A stretch of 64,000 nt of DNA from Streptomyces sp. NBC_01428 (GTDB lineage: Bacteria > Actinomycetota > Actinomycetes > Streptomycetales > Streptomycetaceae): positions 4,464,001 to 4,528,000 of the forward strand of contig NZ_CP109499.1 of NCBI RefSeq assembly GCF_036231965.1, in the 5' to 3' direction. The first letter of the stretch is position 1. Each line of letters begins with the position of its first letter. Of this stretch, positions 8,953-16,969 are shown piece after piece. The translations under genes were made by a program, and so were the position numbers. The notes below the pieces were generated by a model. That model did not search any database. It was not told the origin of the DNA and worked only from the letters and a program-made list of their open reading frames with translations.

Positions 8953-9879
8953 GTGGACGATGTGTACCGGTTCCTGCTGACGCCCCGCTGGTGGGGGATC
9001 AACGTCTTCGTGCTGTTGGCCATCCCCTTCTGCATCTTCATGGGGTCATGGCAGTTGGGGCGCTTCGAGGACCGGGTGCAGGACCACCGGACGGCGGACA
9101 AGGCGGCCTCGGCGGCCAAGACGGACCCCGCCAGGCCGCTGGCCGGCATGCTGCCCGTGACCACGCAGACGTCCGGCAAGCAGACCCTCGCGACGGGCCG
9201 GTACGGCGAGCAGCTCCTCGTGCCCGACCGCGAACTGGACGGCAGGCAGGGCTTCTACGTCCTGACGCTGCTGCGTGTGGACGGCGGCAAGGCACTGCCC
9301 GTGGTCCGCGGCTGGCTGCCCGGTGCGGCCGACCCGGCGAAGGCCCCGGCCGCCCCCGGCGGCGAGGTCACCGTGACGGGCGCGCTGCAGGCCTCCGAGA
9401 GCCCCGGCTCGAACGGGGTCAGCACGGCCGGCGGACTTCCCTCGGGGCAGACCGCCGCGATCAGCGCCGCGTCCCTGGTGAACCTGGTGCCGTACACCCC
9501 GTACGACGCGTGGATCACCCTCGACAAGGCCGACGCCGGCATGAAGGCGGTGCCGCCGGCCGCCCCGCAGAACACGGGGCTCGACCTCAAGGCGTTCCAG
9601 AACCTCGGCTACACCGGCGAGTGGTTCGTCTTCGCGGGCTTCGTCGTCTTCATGTGGTTCCGTTTGCTGCGCCGCGAGGTGGAGTTCGCCCGCGACGCCG
9701 AGCTGGGCCTGTTCCCGGACGCCGGCCCCGAGGAGGGCGACGCCTCCGGATCCGCGTCCGTCCCGGAGACGGGTGCCGGCGACACCGACGGCGAGGGCGA
9801 GGTCACCACGGTCGACCGTGACGGAAACGGTGCTCGTGACGAAGCCGCCGCGGACGCCACACCCTCCACCACCGCGTAG
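8953..9879 (+). CDS. SURF1-family cytochrome oxidase assembly protein
   Basis: A 308-residue membrane protein with the SURF1 layout. A first TM helix (about 13-33) ends in the diagnostic GSWQLGRFEDR. A periplasm-facing domain contains the RGWLPG block, and a second TM helix lies at about 225-243 (FVFAGFVVFMWFRLLRR). The acidic tail is Asp/Glu/Thr-rich and not conserved in the family. SURF1 helps insert heme a or assemble CuA/CuB sites of aa3 oxidase. A GTG three codons downstream (8962) is an equally good start, giving a protein that begins MYRFLLTPRWW, as I recall for homologues. Confidence 0.88.
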   Translation: MDDVYRFLLTPRWWGINVFVLLAIPFCIFMGSWQLGRFEDRVQDHRTADKAASAAKTDPARPLAGMLPVTTQTSGKQTLATGRYGEQLLVPDRELDGRQGFYVLTLLRVDGGKALPVVRGWLPGAADPAKAPAAPGGEVTVTGALQASESPGSNGVSTAGGLPSGQTAAISAASLVNLVPYTPYDAWITLDKADAGMKAVPPAAPQNTGLDLKAFQNLGYTGEWFVFAGFVVFMWFRLLRREVEFARDAELGLFPDAGPEEGDASGSASVPETGAGDTDGEGEVTTVDRDGNGARDEAAADATPSTTA

Positions 9880-9947
9880 CGACCGCGCGGGCCCCCGGAG
9901 GGGACGCCGGGCCCGTCCCGCGACCGCCGCCGGCCCGTGAACGCGAA

Positions 9948-9987
9948 GGCCCTTCGCACATCCGCCGCCGGGCGGGTGCAAAGGGCC
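9948..9987. terminator. Bidirectional hairpin terminator between convergent genes
   Basis: The outer arms GGCCCTTCGCAC (9948-9959) and GTGCAAAGGGCC (9976-9987) pair with one C-A mismatch. An inner TCCGCC/GGCGGG stem closes on GCCG. It lies between the convergent SURF1 (+) and sigma-partner (-) genes, so it probably serves both. Confidence 0.7.
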
Positions 9988-10120
9988 GTCTGTCGAGTCT
10001 CGGGCGTCTGCGCCGTCGACGCCCGCGAGGGCGCCGGGCCCGTCCGCCGGTGTCCGCCGACGAGCAGCGGGTTCCCGCGCCGGCCGGTGGCCGGACGCCG
10101 CCACTGGTGGCGGCGACCGG

Positions 10121-11245
10121 TCAGGCGGACGTCAGGATTCCGGTGTGGATGACCGTGCCGGCGCAGGCGTTGGACACGCTCACCGAGGCCCCCGCGCCTC
10201 CCGTGGCCGCCGTGCTGGACACGGTGACGCTGCCGTCCTGCACACCGTCCTCGGTGTAGAGCTGCGGCGCGGCACCGACTCCCTCCGACGACGTGCCGCC
10301 GGTGTCGGTGGCCCCCTCGGTGGGCGTCGGGTCCGGGGACGGCGGGATGGTCGGGCACGTCTCCGAGGGCACCCAGGCGAACTTCACCACGTACGAGCCG
10401 CCCGGCTGCAGGACCAGGGAGGTCACCTCCGCCGAGGGGTCGGGCAGCCCGCCGGCCGCGTCGCCCGCGACGTGCGTCGCCACGCCGACCTTGCTCTGCT
10501 GCGCCGCGCCCTGGGCGGTGGCGTTGAAACTGCCCGCGCCGGTGACCGTGCAGGCGGTGGTGGACACGTTCGAGACGGTGAAGGAGCCGTAGACGGCGCC
10601 CGCGGCGTCCGGACCGGCGGTGGCGCCGGCGGCTCCGCCGAGCTGCTCCGTCGTGCACGCGGCCGCGCTCAGGGCCGACGCCGACGGGTCGGCACCGCCC
10701 GTGGCCGCACCGCTGCCCGCGCCCTTGCCCTTGTCCGGCTTCTCGGTCCGGCCGCCGGAGTCCTTGCCCTTGGACGTGCCGCCCGAGCCGCCGGCCTGCT
10801 TGCCGTCGCCGGTGCCCGTGCCCTTGTCCTGGCTCGCGCCGCCCTGGGCGGCGGAACTGTTGGCCGCGTTGGACGGGTTGACGTCCGACCCGGAGGAGTT
10901 GGAGACGTGCACCGCCGCCGGGATCGCCGTGCCCATGAAGAGCGCGGCGGCGGCCATACCGACCACGGCCTGGCGCTTGCGGGCCCGCCGGGCCGGCACG
11001 GCGCGGCGCAGGTGGGCCAGGGTGCCGTCGGTGGGTTCGATCGTGTCGACCGCCTGGTGCAGCAGTCGGCGCAGCGCCAGCTCGTCCGAGCCGAACCCCT
11101 CGGCTGCCGGGCCGTCCTGCCCGTGCGTGTCGGGCTGTTCGTCTGGGCCGTGGTTCACAGTTCCGTTCCCAGCGTGCGATTGCTTGTGCTCGGGTTCCGG
11201 GCGCCCCGGGTCGCCGGGACGCCACCGATCGTCGGAGGCGCTCAT
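10121..11245 (-). CDS. Single-TM partner of the adjacent sigma factor (putative anti-sigma-like protein)
   Basis: A 374-residue protein not assigned to a characterised family. Residues 1-90 are cytoplasmic, hydrophilic, His/Asp-rich, and contain the helix SDELALRRLLHQAVDTIEPT. One TM helix spans about 93-113 after an Arg/Lys cluster. A Gly/Ser/Thr/Lys linker (115-185) leads to an extracytoplasmic beta-rich domain with four cysteines, which may form disulfides. The start ATG overlaps the sigma stop in ATGA (11242-11245), so the two are translationally coupled. Topology and coupling suggest an anti-sigma factor or membrane sensor, but no zinc HxxxCxxC anti-sigma motif is present. The role is therefore an inference from context. 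Confidence 0.7.
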   Translation of the reverse strand: MSASDDRWRPGDPGRPEPEHKQSHAGNGTVNHGPDEQPDTHGQDGPAAEGFGSDELALRRLLHQAVDTIEPTDGTLAHLRRAVPARRARKRQAVVGMAAAALFMGTAIPAAVHVSNSSGSDVNPSNAANSSAAQGGASQDKGTGTGDGKQAGGSGGTSKGKDSGGRTEKPDKGKGAGSGAATGGADPSASALSAAACTTEQLGGAAGATAGPDAAGAVYGSFTVSNVSTTACTVTGAGSFNATAQGAAQQSKVGVATHVAGDAAGGLPDPSAEVTSLVLQPGGSYVVKFAWVPSETCPTIPPSPDPTPTEGATDTGGTSSEGVGAAPQLYTEDGVQDGSVTVSSTAATGGAGASVSVSNACAGTVIHTGILTSA

Positions 11246-11925
11246 GCCTGGGCCTCCATGGCGACGCGGAGCGCGGCGATACCGCGCGAGCCGTACGCCT
11301 TGACGGAGCCCAGGGAGACGCCGAGGGTCTCGGCGACCTGGGCCTCCGTCATGTCCGCGAAGTAGCGCAGGACGAGGACCTCGCGCTGACGGCGCTGGAG
11401 TCCCTTCATCGCCTTGATCAGCGCGTCGCGCTCCAACTGGTCGTAGGCGCCTTCCTCGGCGCTCGCCATGTCGGGCATCGGCTTCGAGAGGAGCTTGAGG
11501 CCGAGGATGCGACGGCGCAGGGCCGAGCGCGACAGGTTGACGACGGTCTGCCTCAGGTAGGCGAGCGTCTTCTCCGGGTCCCGCACGCGCTTGCGCGCCG
11601 AGTGCACCCGGATGAAGGCCTCCTGGACGACGTCCTCGCAGGAGGCGGTGTCGTCGAGGAGGAGTGCCGCCAGACCGAGGAGCGAGCGGTAGTGCGCCCG
11701 GTACGTCTCGGTGAGATGGTCGACGGTCGTGCCCGCCGCCGCGATGTCCTCGGCGCCGTCACGCTGGTCCGGAATGCGGGTAGGCCGCGTCGCAGGCATG
11801 GGCGCGATCACCGGCATGCCGCCGGGCGCGCCGGGGCTGCGGAGTCGGCGGGGTGGACGCAGGGCGGTGCCCCTCGTCTGTACCGCGGTGAATTCGAGTA
11901 CCTCTGCCACGCCAGTTGGACACAC
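11242..11925 (-). CDS. SigE-type ECF RNA polymerase sigma factor
   Basis: A 227-residue ECF sigma factor. A ~65-residue N-terminal extension precedes region 2 (LLDDTASCEDVVQEAFIRVH, about 90-110). Region 4 lies at about 170-220 with LQRRQREVLVLRYFADMTEA and the helix-turn-helix TLGVSLGSVKAYGSRG. It would direct RNA polymerase to a dedicated regulon. I chose the GTG at 11925 because AGGGGGG lies directly upstream; a GTG five codons later is too far from that site. The gene is followed in ATGA overlap by a membrane protein likely to be its regulator. I see no recognisable autoregulated ECF promoter in the ~200 bases upstream. Confidence 0.88.
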   Translation of the reverse strand: MCPTGVAEVLEFTAVQTRGTALRPPRRLRSPGAPGGMPVIAPMPATRPTRIPDQRDGAEDIAAAGTTVDHLTETYRAHYRSLLGLAALLLDDTASCEDVVQEAFIRVHSARKRVRDPEKTLAYLRQTVVNLSRSALRRRILGLKLLSKPMPDMASAEEGAYDQLERDALIKAMKGLQRRQREVLVLRYFADMTEAQVAETLGVSLGSVKAYGSRGIAALRVAMEAQA

Positions 11926-12344
11926 GTCCCCCCTGGAGGGTTGTACGCGACGGGCGTCACATTGGCGACGGATGTCATCTTGGCCTGAACACCACCTTCC
12001 GGTACGCCCGTTGGACCGCCCGCCGGAACGCCGTACGGCGTGCGCGACGATGCACCAGATGCCCTCATGCGTACCAGCTCTTCCCCTGTGCCCCGTTTGT
12101 CCGCTGCCCCGTCGCCCCTGAACGGCGACCGCAAAGACGCTCCCCGCCCTCCGCGCGGTTGCGGAGAGCGGGGAGGAAATCTTCGGACGCCGACACGGGT
12201 CGGTTCAAGTGGTCCGGACCATTAAATTGATCACTGAACCAACGCAGATCCTACAAAGGTCTCCCGGAACGGCCACCAAGATTCCGGCTGGTGGACGCCC
12301 GGGACGCAGAACCTGCGGAACGGCGCGGGTCCGGACGTCCGGGG
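11926..12344. other. Intergenic gap between asd and the sigma-factor gene
   Basis: This gap of about 420 bases holds one clear element, the hairpin at 12140-12175. A TAGGAT hexamer on the minus strand near 12250 resembles a housekeeping -10 box, but no -35 sits at normal spacing. The short open frames here lack coding bias and I do not call any. Confidence 0.5.
12140..12175 (-). terminator. Hairpin terminator downstream of asd
   Basis: Arms CTCCCCGC-C-CTCCGC (12140-12154) and GCGGAG-A-GCGGGGAG (12161-12175) pair over 14 positions with one C-A mismatch around GCGGTT. It lies ~170 bases beyond the asd stop and upstream of the sigma gene, so it should isolate the two units. Confidence 0.7.
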
Positions 12345-13403
12345 TCAGGCGCCGACGATCTCCGCCGCCACCAGCTCCGCGATCTGAGCGGTGTTCAATG
12401 CAGCACCCTTGCGCAGGTTGTCGCCGCACACAAACAGTTCGAGGGCCGTCGAATCGTCCAGGGCCCGGCGGACCCGTCCGACCCACGTGGGATCGGTGCC
12501 CACCACGTCGGCGGGAGTGGGGAACTCGCCCGCGGCGGGGTTGTCGAACAGCACGACACCGGGCGCGGTGGCCAGAATCTCCCGCGCCTTGTCGACGGTG
12601 ACCTCGCCCTCGAAACGGGCGTGGACGGTCAGGGAGTGCGTGGTGACGACGGGAACGCGGACACAGGTCACGGCGACCTTCAGCTGCGGCAGCGCGAGGA
12701 TCTTGCGCGTCTCGTTGCGGACCTTCATCTCCTCCGAGGACCAGCCGTCCTCGGCGAGCGACCCGGCCCAGGGCACCACGTTCAACGCGACCGGCTCCGG
12801 GAAGGGGCCCGTGTTGTCACCGACGGCCCGGCGTACGTCACCGGGGCTCGTGCCCAGTTCCGTACCGGCGACCAGGGACATCTGCTGGCGCAGGGTGTCG
12901 ATGCCCGCGCGGCCGGCGCCACTCACGGCCTGGTACGAGGAGACGACGAGTTCGCGCAGCCCGAACTCGGCGTGCAGCGCGCCGAGCGCCACGATCATCG
13001 AGAGGGTCGTGCAGTTCGGGTTCGCGACGATCCCGCGGGGGCGCACGCGCGCGGCGTGCGGATTCACCTCGGGGACGACGAGGGGCACTTCCGGGTCCAT
13101 CCGGAAGGCGCCCGAGTTGTCGACGACGACCGCGCCCTTCGCGGCGGCGATCGGTGCCCACTGGGCGGCCACGTCGTCCGGGACGTCGAACATGGCGACG
13201 TCGACCCCGTCGAAGGACTCCTCCGACAGGGCCACCACCTCGACCTCCTCACCGCGCACGGCCAGCTTGCGGCCGGCGGAGCGCGGCGAGGCGATCAGAC
13301 GGATCTCGCCCCAGATGTCCGCGTGCTGGGACAGGATCTGGAGCATGACCGAGCCGACGGCTCCGGTCGCACCCACGACCGCGAGCGTCGGTCGTCCGGT
13401 CAT
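12345..13403 (-). CDS. asd: Aspartate-semialdehyde dehydrogenase
   Basis: A 352-residue enzyme that reduces aspartyl-beta-phosphate to aspartate semialdehyde with NADPH. This is the branch point for lysine/diaminopimelate, threonine and methionine. The NADP loop GATGAVG is at 11-17, the substrate block NSGAFRMD near 96-103, and the catalytic Cys131 lies in ANPNCTTLSM. The VTTHSL block carries the acid-base histidine. Length and motifs are normal. Its ATG overlaps the aspartokinase stop in ATGA (13400-13403), giving translational coupling and matched output of consecutive enzymes. Confidence 0.97.
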   Translation of the reverse strand: MTGRPTLAVVGATGAVGSVMLQILSQHADIWGEIRLIASPRSAGRKLAVRGEEVEVVALSEESFDGVDVAMFDVPDDVAAQWAPIAAAKGAVVVDNSGAFRMDPEVPLVVPEVNPHAARVRPRGIVANPNCTTLSMIVALGALHAEFGLRELVVSSYQAVSGAGRAGIDTLRQQMSLVAGTELGTSPGDVRRAVGDNTGPFPEPVALNVVPWAGSLAEDGWSSEEMKVRNETRKILALPQLKVAVTCVRVPVVTTHSLTVHARFEGEVTVDKAREILATAPGVVLFDNPAAGEFPTPADVVGTDPTWVGRVRRALDDSTALELFVCGDNLRKGAALNTAQIAELVAAEIVGA

Positions 13404-13921
13404 CGCCCGGTGCCTCCGTAGACGACGGCCTCGTCGCTGTCGGAGTCGAGCCCGAAGGCGCTGTGCACGGCGCGGACGGCTTCGTTCACGTCGTCGGCGC
13501 GGGTGACGACCGAGATGCGGATCTCGGAGGTCGAGATCAGCTCGATGTTGACGCCGGCGTCGGTGAGGGCCTCGAAGAAGCCCGCCGTGACACCCGGGTT
13601 CGTCTTCATGCCGGCGCCGACGAGGGAGATCTTGCCGATCTGGTCGTCGTAGCGCAGCGACTCGAAGCCGATCACGCCCTTCGCCTTCTCCAGGGCGTCG
13701 ATGGCCTTGCGGCCCTCGGTCTTGGGGAGGGTGAAGGAGATGTCCGTCAGGCCCGTGGTGGCCGCCGACACGTTCTGCACGATCATGTCGATGTTGATCT
13801 CGGCGTTGGCGATGGCGCGGAAGATCGCGGCGGCCTCGCCCGGCTTGTCCGGGACGCCCACGACCGTGACCTTGGCCTCGGAGGTGTCGTGCGCGACACC
13901 GGAGATGATGGCCTGCTCCAC
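13400..13921 (-). CDS. ask: Internal in-frame start: aspartokinase beta subunit
   Basis: Within ask, a GTG at 13921 opens a 173-residue product beginning (M)EQAIISGVAHDTSEAKV and comprising only the two ACT domains. AAGGGGA lies about eight bases upstream on the coding strand, a credible internal ribosome site. In Corynebacterium and other actinobacteria the beta subunit starts at the equivalent point with almost the same length (about 172 residues). The position, ribosome site and family precedent support it; expression here is not shown by sequence alone. Confidence 0.6.
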   Translation of the reverse strand: MEQAIISGVAHDTSEAKVTVVGVPDKPGEAAAIFRAIANAEINIDMIVQNVSAATTGLTDISFTLPKTEGRKAIDALEKAKGVIGFESLRYDDQIGKISLVGAGMKTNPGVTAGFFEALTDAGVNIELISTSEIRISVVTRADDVNEAVRAVHSAFGLDSDSDEAVVYGGTGR

Positions 13922-14677
13922 CTTCTGGTCCCCTTGCTGGTTCTGTGCGCTGCTGACCCAGGTGCCCTGGAGCCCACTGAAGGACGAGCGCACGTGGATC
14001 GGGATGTTGTAGCGGCGGGCGTACTCCACACAACGGTGGAGGAGCACCTTGGAGCCGGACGCGGCGAGCTCCAGCATGTCCTCGAAGGCGATCCGGTCGA
14101 TCTTCTGCGCCTTCTTCACCACACGCGGGTCGGCGGTGAACACACCGTCCACGTCGGTGTAGATCTCGCACACCTCGGCGTCGAGCGCCGCGGCCAGCGC
14201 GACGGCCGTGGTGTCGGACCCGCCGCGGCCCAGCGTGGTGATGTCCTTCTTGTCCTGCGAGACGCCCTGGAACCCGGCGACGATGGCGATGTTGCCCTCG
14301 TCGAGCGCCGTACGGATACGGCCGGGGGTGACGTCGATGATCCGGGCTTTGTTGTGGACCGAGTCGGTGATGACGCCTGCCTGGCTGCCGGTGAAGCTCT
14401 GGGCGCTGTGGCCCAGGTTCTTGATCGCCATGGCCAGCAGGGCCATCGAGATCCGCTCGCCGGCGGTCAGCAGCATGTCGAACTCTCGTCCGCTGGGCAT
14501 CGGAGATACCTGCTCGGCGAGATCGATCAGCTCGTCCGTCGTGTCGCCCATCGCGGAAACGACCACGACCACCTGGTGGCCGTTCTTCTTCGCTTCCACG
14601 ATTCGCTTGGCGACGCGCTTGATGCCCTCGGCATCGGCTACGGAGGAACCTCCGTACTTCTGCACGACAAGGCCCAC
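13400..14677 (-). CDS. ask: Aspartokinase (alpha subunit)
   Basis: A 425-residue enzyme that phosphorylates aspartate, the first step of the aspartate family pathway. It has the amino-acid-kinase motif KYGGSSVAD at 7-15, and TTLGRGGSD, EIYTDVDGV and FSGLQGTWV blocks downstream. Two ACT domains fill the C-terminal ~165 residues, where lysine plus threonine feedback acts in the actinobacterial type. The GTG start at 14677 (MGLVVQKYGG) is preceded by GAGGAGC at good spacing. The product is of the alpha2beta2 type: an in-frame internal start for the beta chain is visible (separate entry). It is the first gene of the asd operon. Confidence 0.97.
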   Translation of the reverse strand: MGLVVQKYGGSSVADAEGIKRVAKRIVEAKKNGHQVVVVVSAMGDTTDELIDLAEQVSPMPSGREFDMLLTAGERISMALLAMAIKNLGHSAQSFTGSQAGVITDSVHNKARIIDVTPGRIRTALDEGNIAIVAGFQGVSQDKKDITTLGRGGSDTTAVALAAALDAEVCEIYTDVDGVFTADPRVVKKAQKIDRIAFEDMLELAASGSKVLLHRCVEYARRYNIPIHVRSSFSGLQGTWVSSAQNQQGDQKVEQAIISGVAHDTSEAKVTVVGVPDKPGEAAAIFRAIANAEINIDMIVQNVSAATTGLTDISFTLPKTEGRKAIDALEKAKGVIGFESLRYDDQIGKISLVGAGMKTNPGVTAGFFEALTDAGVNIELISTSEIRISVVTRADDVNEAVRAVHSAFGLDSDSDEAVVYGGTGR

Positions 14678-14926
14678 GTGCGCTCCTCGCTCAATCCGTC
14701 TCTGCACCGCACAACTGCGGTCGGCTCAGTCTAACGAGCGGCCGGATTTCCCTTCCGAGGTATCGCATCGTGAGATGTCCCGCTCACGACGTGATCACTC
14801 GGGATGTCAGGTCAGCAAGGGACATCCGGCCGCTCCGAGACGGCACCTGCCCGTCCTTCGGCCCGGCCACTCCGAAAGTGCCCGGTGTCACATCGCGGCG
14901 GCACCGGGTGCGGGCGGACGAGCGGG

Positions 14927-15586
14927 CTACTTGACGGTGCGCAGGCCGAGCGGGCCGGCGATCTCCTGGGCCATGACCTGACCGGCCTCCTCCGCGAGGG
15001 CGTCCTCGCCGAGGTCCTGGTCGGTGTCGAGGCCGTTCAGGTCGTCGAGGGGCTGGTTCAGGCGGACGTGCGCCACCAGCGACTGGAGGGCGCGCAGGGC
15101 CCCGGAGGCGGTGGAGCCCCAGTTCGAGAAGTAGGAGAACTGCCACCACCACATGGCTTCCGTGGTGCGGCCGGCGCGGTAGTGGGCCATGCCGTGGCGC
15201 AGGTCGGCGATGACGTCGGCGAGGTCGTCGGAGATACGGCAGGCGACCGGCGCCTTGCGGGGCTCGTAGGGGTCGAAGACCTCGGAGTAGACGTCGATCG
15301 GCTCCAGCATCACCGCGAGCCGCTCGCGCAGCCCGTCGACGTCCGCCTCGGGACCCAGGTCGGGCTCGTAGCGCTCGTCGGGGACGATGTCCTCGTGCGC
15401 GCCGAGACGGCCGCCCGCGAGGAGGATCTGGGACACCTCCAGGAGGAGGAAGGGCACGGCCGAATCCGGCTCGTCGCCCTTGGCCACCTCGGTGACGGCG
15501 ACCAGGAAGCTCTCCACCTGGTCCGCGATCTGGACCGAGAAGTCGTCGGGGTCGGGGCTCGTCGCGTGCAGCGTGGCGTCAGACAT
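14927..15586 (-). CDS. DUF5063 domain protein
   Basis: A 219-residue, acidic, all-helical protein of unknown function, recognised as the DUF5063 type that follows recR in Streptomyces. Conserved-looking blocks are FLVAVTEVAKGDEPDSAVPFLLLEVSQ (cut here to its core around residues 27-53), DVYSEVFDPY and MWWWQFSYFSNWG near 145-157. No enzyme motif or membrane segment is seen. Its start overlaps the recR stop by eight bases (15579-15586), so both are translated from one message; a link to recombination repair is only suggested by this coupling. Confidence 0.82.
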   Translation of the reverse strand: MSDATLHATSPDPDDFSVQIADQVESFLVAVTEVAKGDEPDSAVPFLLLEVSQILLAGGRLGAHEDIVPDERYEPDLGPEADVDGLRERLAVMLEPIDVYSEVFDPYEPRKAPVACRISDDLADVIADLRHGMAHYRAGRTTEAMWWWQFSYFSNWGSTASGALRALQSLVAHVRLNQPLDDLNGLDTDQDLGEDALAEEAGQVMAQEIAGPLGLRTVK

Positions 15587-16178
15587 CTAGGAGTCGTCTC
15601 CCCTCGAAGGCACGGCCGAGCGTGACCTCGTCCGCGTATTCCAGGTCGCCGCCCACCGGGAGGCCGCTGGCCAGGCGGGTGACCTTGAGGCCCATGGGCT
15701 TGATCATGCGGGCGAGGTACGTGGCGGTGGCCTCGCCCTCCAGGTTCGGGTCCGTCGCCAGGATCAGCTCCGTGACCGTGCCGTCGGCGAGACGGGTCAG
15801 GAGTTCCCTTATCCGCAGGTCGTCCGGGCCGACGCCCTCGATCGGGCTGATCGCGCCGCCGAGGACGTGGTACTTGCCCCGGAACTCGCGGGTCCGCTCG
15901 ATCGCGACGACGTCCTTCGGCTCCTCCACCACACAGATCACCGTGAGGTCGCGGCGCGGATCGCGGCAGATGTTGCACAGCTCCTCCTGCGCGACGTTGC
16001 CGCAGGTCGCGCAGAAGCGGACCTTCGCCTTGACCTCCATGAGGCACTGCGCGAGCCGGCGGACGTCCGTCGGCTCGGCCTGGAGGATGTGGAAGGCGAT
16101 CCGCTGCGCGCTCTTGGGACCGACGCCGGGGAGCCGCCCCAGTTCGTCGATGAGGTCCTGGACCACGCCTTCGTACAA
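15579..16178 (-). CDS. recR: Recombination mediator RecR
   Basis: A 199-residue RecR, a toroidal DNA-binding protein that works with RecO/RecF to load RecA at gaps. The helix-hairpin-helix LPGVGPKSAQRIAFHIL spans 16-32. A zinc finger uses Cys56, Cys59, Cys68 and Cys71, and a Toprim domain covers about 78-170 (ICVVEEPKDV, then ILATDPNLEGEATA). A conserved C-terminal LASGLPVGGDLEYADEVTL block completes the protein. It is head of a recR-DUF5063 unit and lies 86 bases below ybaB. Confidence 0.97.
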   Translation of the reverse strand: MYEGVVQDLIDELGRLPGVGPKSAQRIAFHILQAEPTDVRRLAQCLMEVKAKVRFCATCGNVAQEELCNICRDPRRDLTVICVVEEPKDVVAIERTREFRGKYHVLGGAISPIEGVGPDDLRIRELLTRLADGTVTELILATDPNLEGEATATYLARMIKPMGLKVTRLASGLPVGGDLEYADEVTLGRAFEGRRLLDV

Positions 16179-16264
16179 CGGACTGCCTTTCCGAGTGCTT
16201 CGGTACCGCCTGGTTCCGTCTTACGTCTTTTCCCTGTGCGTACGGTAGTTGGCCGCCGCCGGTC

Positions 16265-16609
16265 TTAGAAAGGCAGACCGGGAATGCCGCTGCCGCCGCC
16301 GAGCCCCTGGGTGAGCGGGCCGAGCTTCTGCTGCTGGAGCGCCTGGGCGTTCTCGTTGGCCGCCTGGACGGCCGCGACGACGAGGTCGGCGAGCGTCTCG
16401 GTGTCCTCGGGGTCGACCGCCTTCGGGTCGATCACCAGACCGCGGAGCTCTCCGGAACCCGTCACGGTCGCCCGGACCAGACCGCCTCCCGCCTGGCCTT
16501 CGACCTCCGTCCGCGCCAGTTCCTCCTGGGCGTTCGCCAGGTCCTGCTGCATCTTCTGGGCCTGCTGCAGCAACTGCTGCATATTGGACTGGCCACCACC
16601 GGGAATCAC
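16265..16609 (-). CDS. YbaB/EbfC-family nucleoid-associated protein
   Basis: A 114-residue member of the YbaB/EbfC family, which forms dimers that bind DNA and, in many bacteria, lies next to dnaX-recR as here. It has the Gln-rich helix MQQLLQQAQKMQQDLANAQE, a beta hairpin TVTGSGELRGLVIDPKAVD and a helical tail ending GIPGLPF. The GTG at 16609 is chosen because CAGGAGC precedes it; the frame extends upstream without conservation. It runs in the same direction as recR with an 86-base gap. Confidence 0.92.
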   Translation of the reverse strand: MIPGGGQSNMQQLLQQAQKMQQDLANAQEELARTEVEGQAGGGLVRATVTGSGELRGLVIDPKAVDPEDTETLADLVVAAVQAANENAQALQQQKLGPLTQGLGGGSGIPGLPF

Positions 16610-16969
16610 GATCAGCTCCTGGTTTCGAGTACGGCTGTACGGACCGTTTTTCCTGTCCAGCACGAGCCTACGTGGTCGACCGGCCCGTCGCCCAAGCACT
16701 CTTTCGAGTGAGACCGTCTTGACGCCTATACCTGATCAAGGCCCTCTTCCGGGCGGAAAAGCGGTGAAACCCGGTCCATCGCCACCCATTGGGCGGTAGG
16801 AAGGGGGCGGCGCATTCGTACCACGCGTCACCTGGCGTCACGCACGGTCAGCTTCGTCGGCCGCGCCTGCGCGCTCCGCCGGTGCCGTCGTGCGCCGGCG
16901 TCCGCCGTCTTCGGGTGCCGGCGCCGTTGTCGTCAGTCGTCGTCACCGCCGTCAGTGAGGGAGTGCCGG
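16610..16969. other. Divergent intergenic region, ybaB / SLATT-like gene
   Basis: About 360 bases between divergent starts. It must carry both promoters, but I can name no pair of -10/-35 boxes with confidence. GAGGGAG at the right edge is the ribosome site of the gene starting at 16970. No further gene is supported. Confidence 0.4.
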
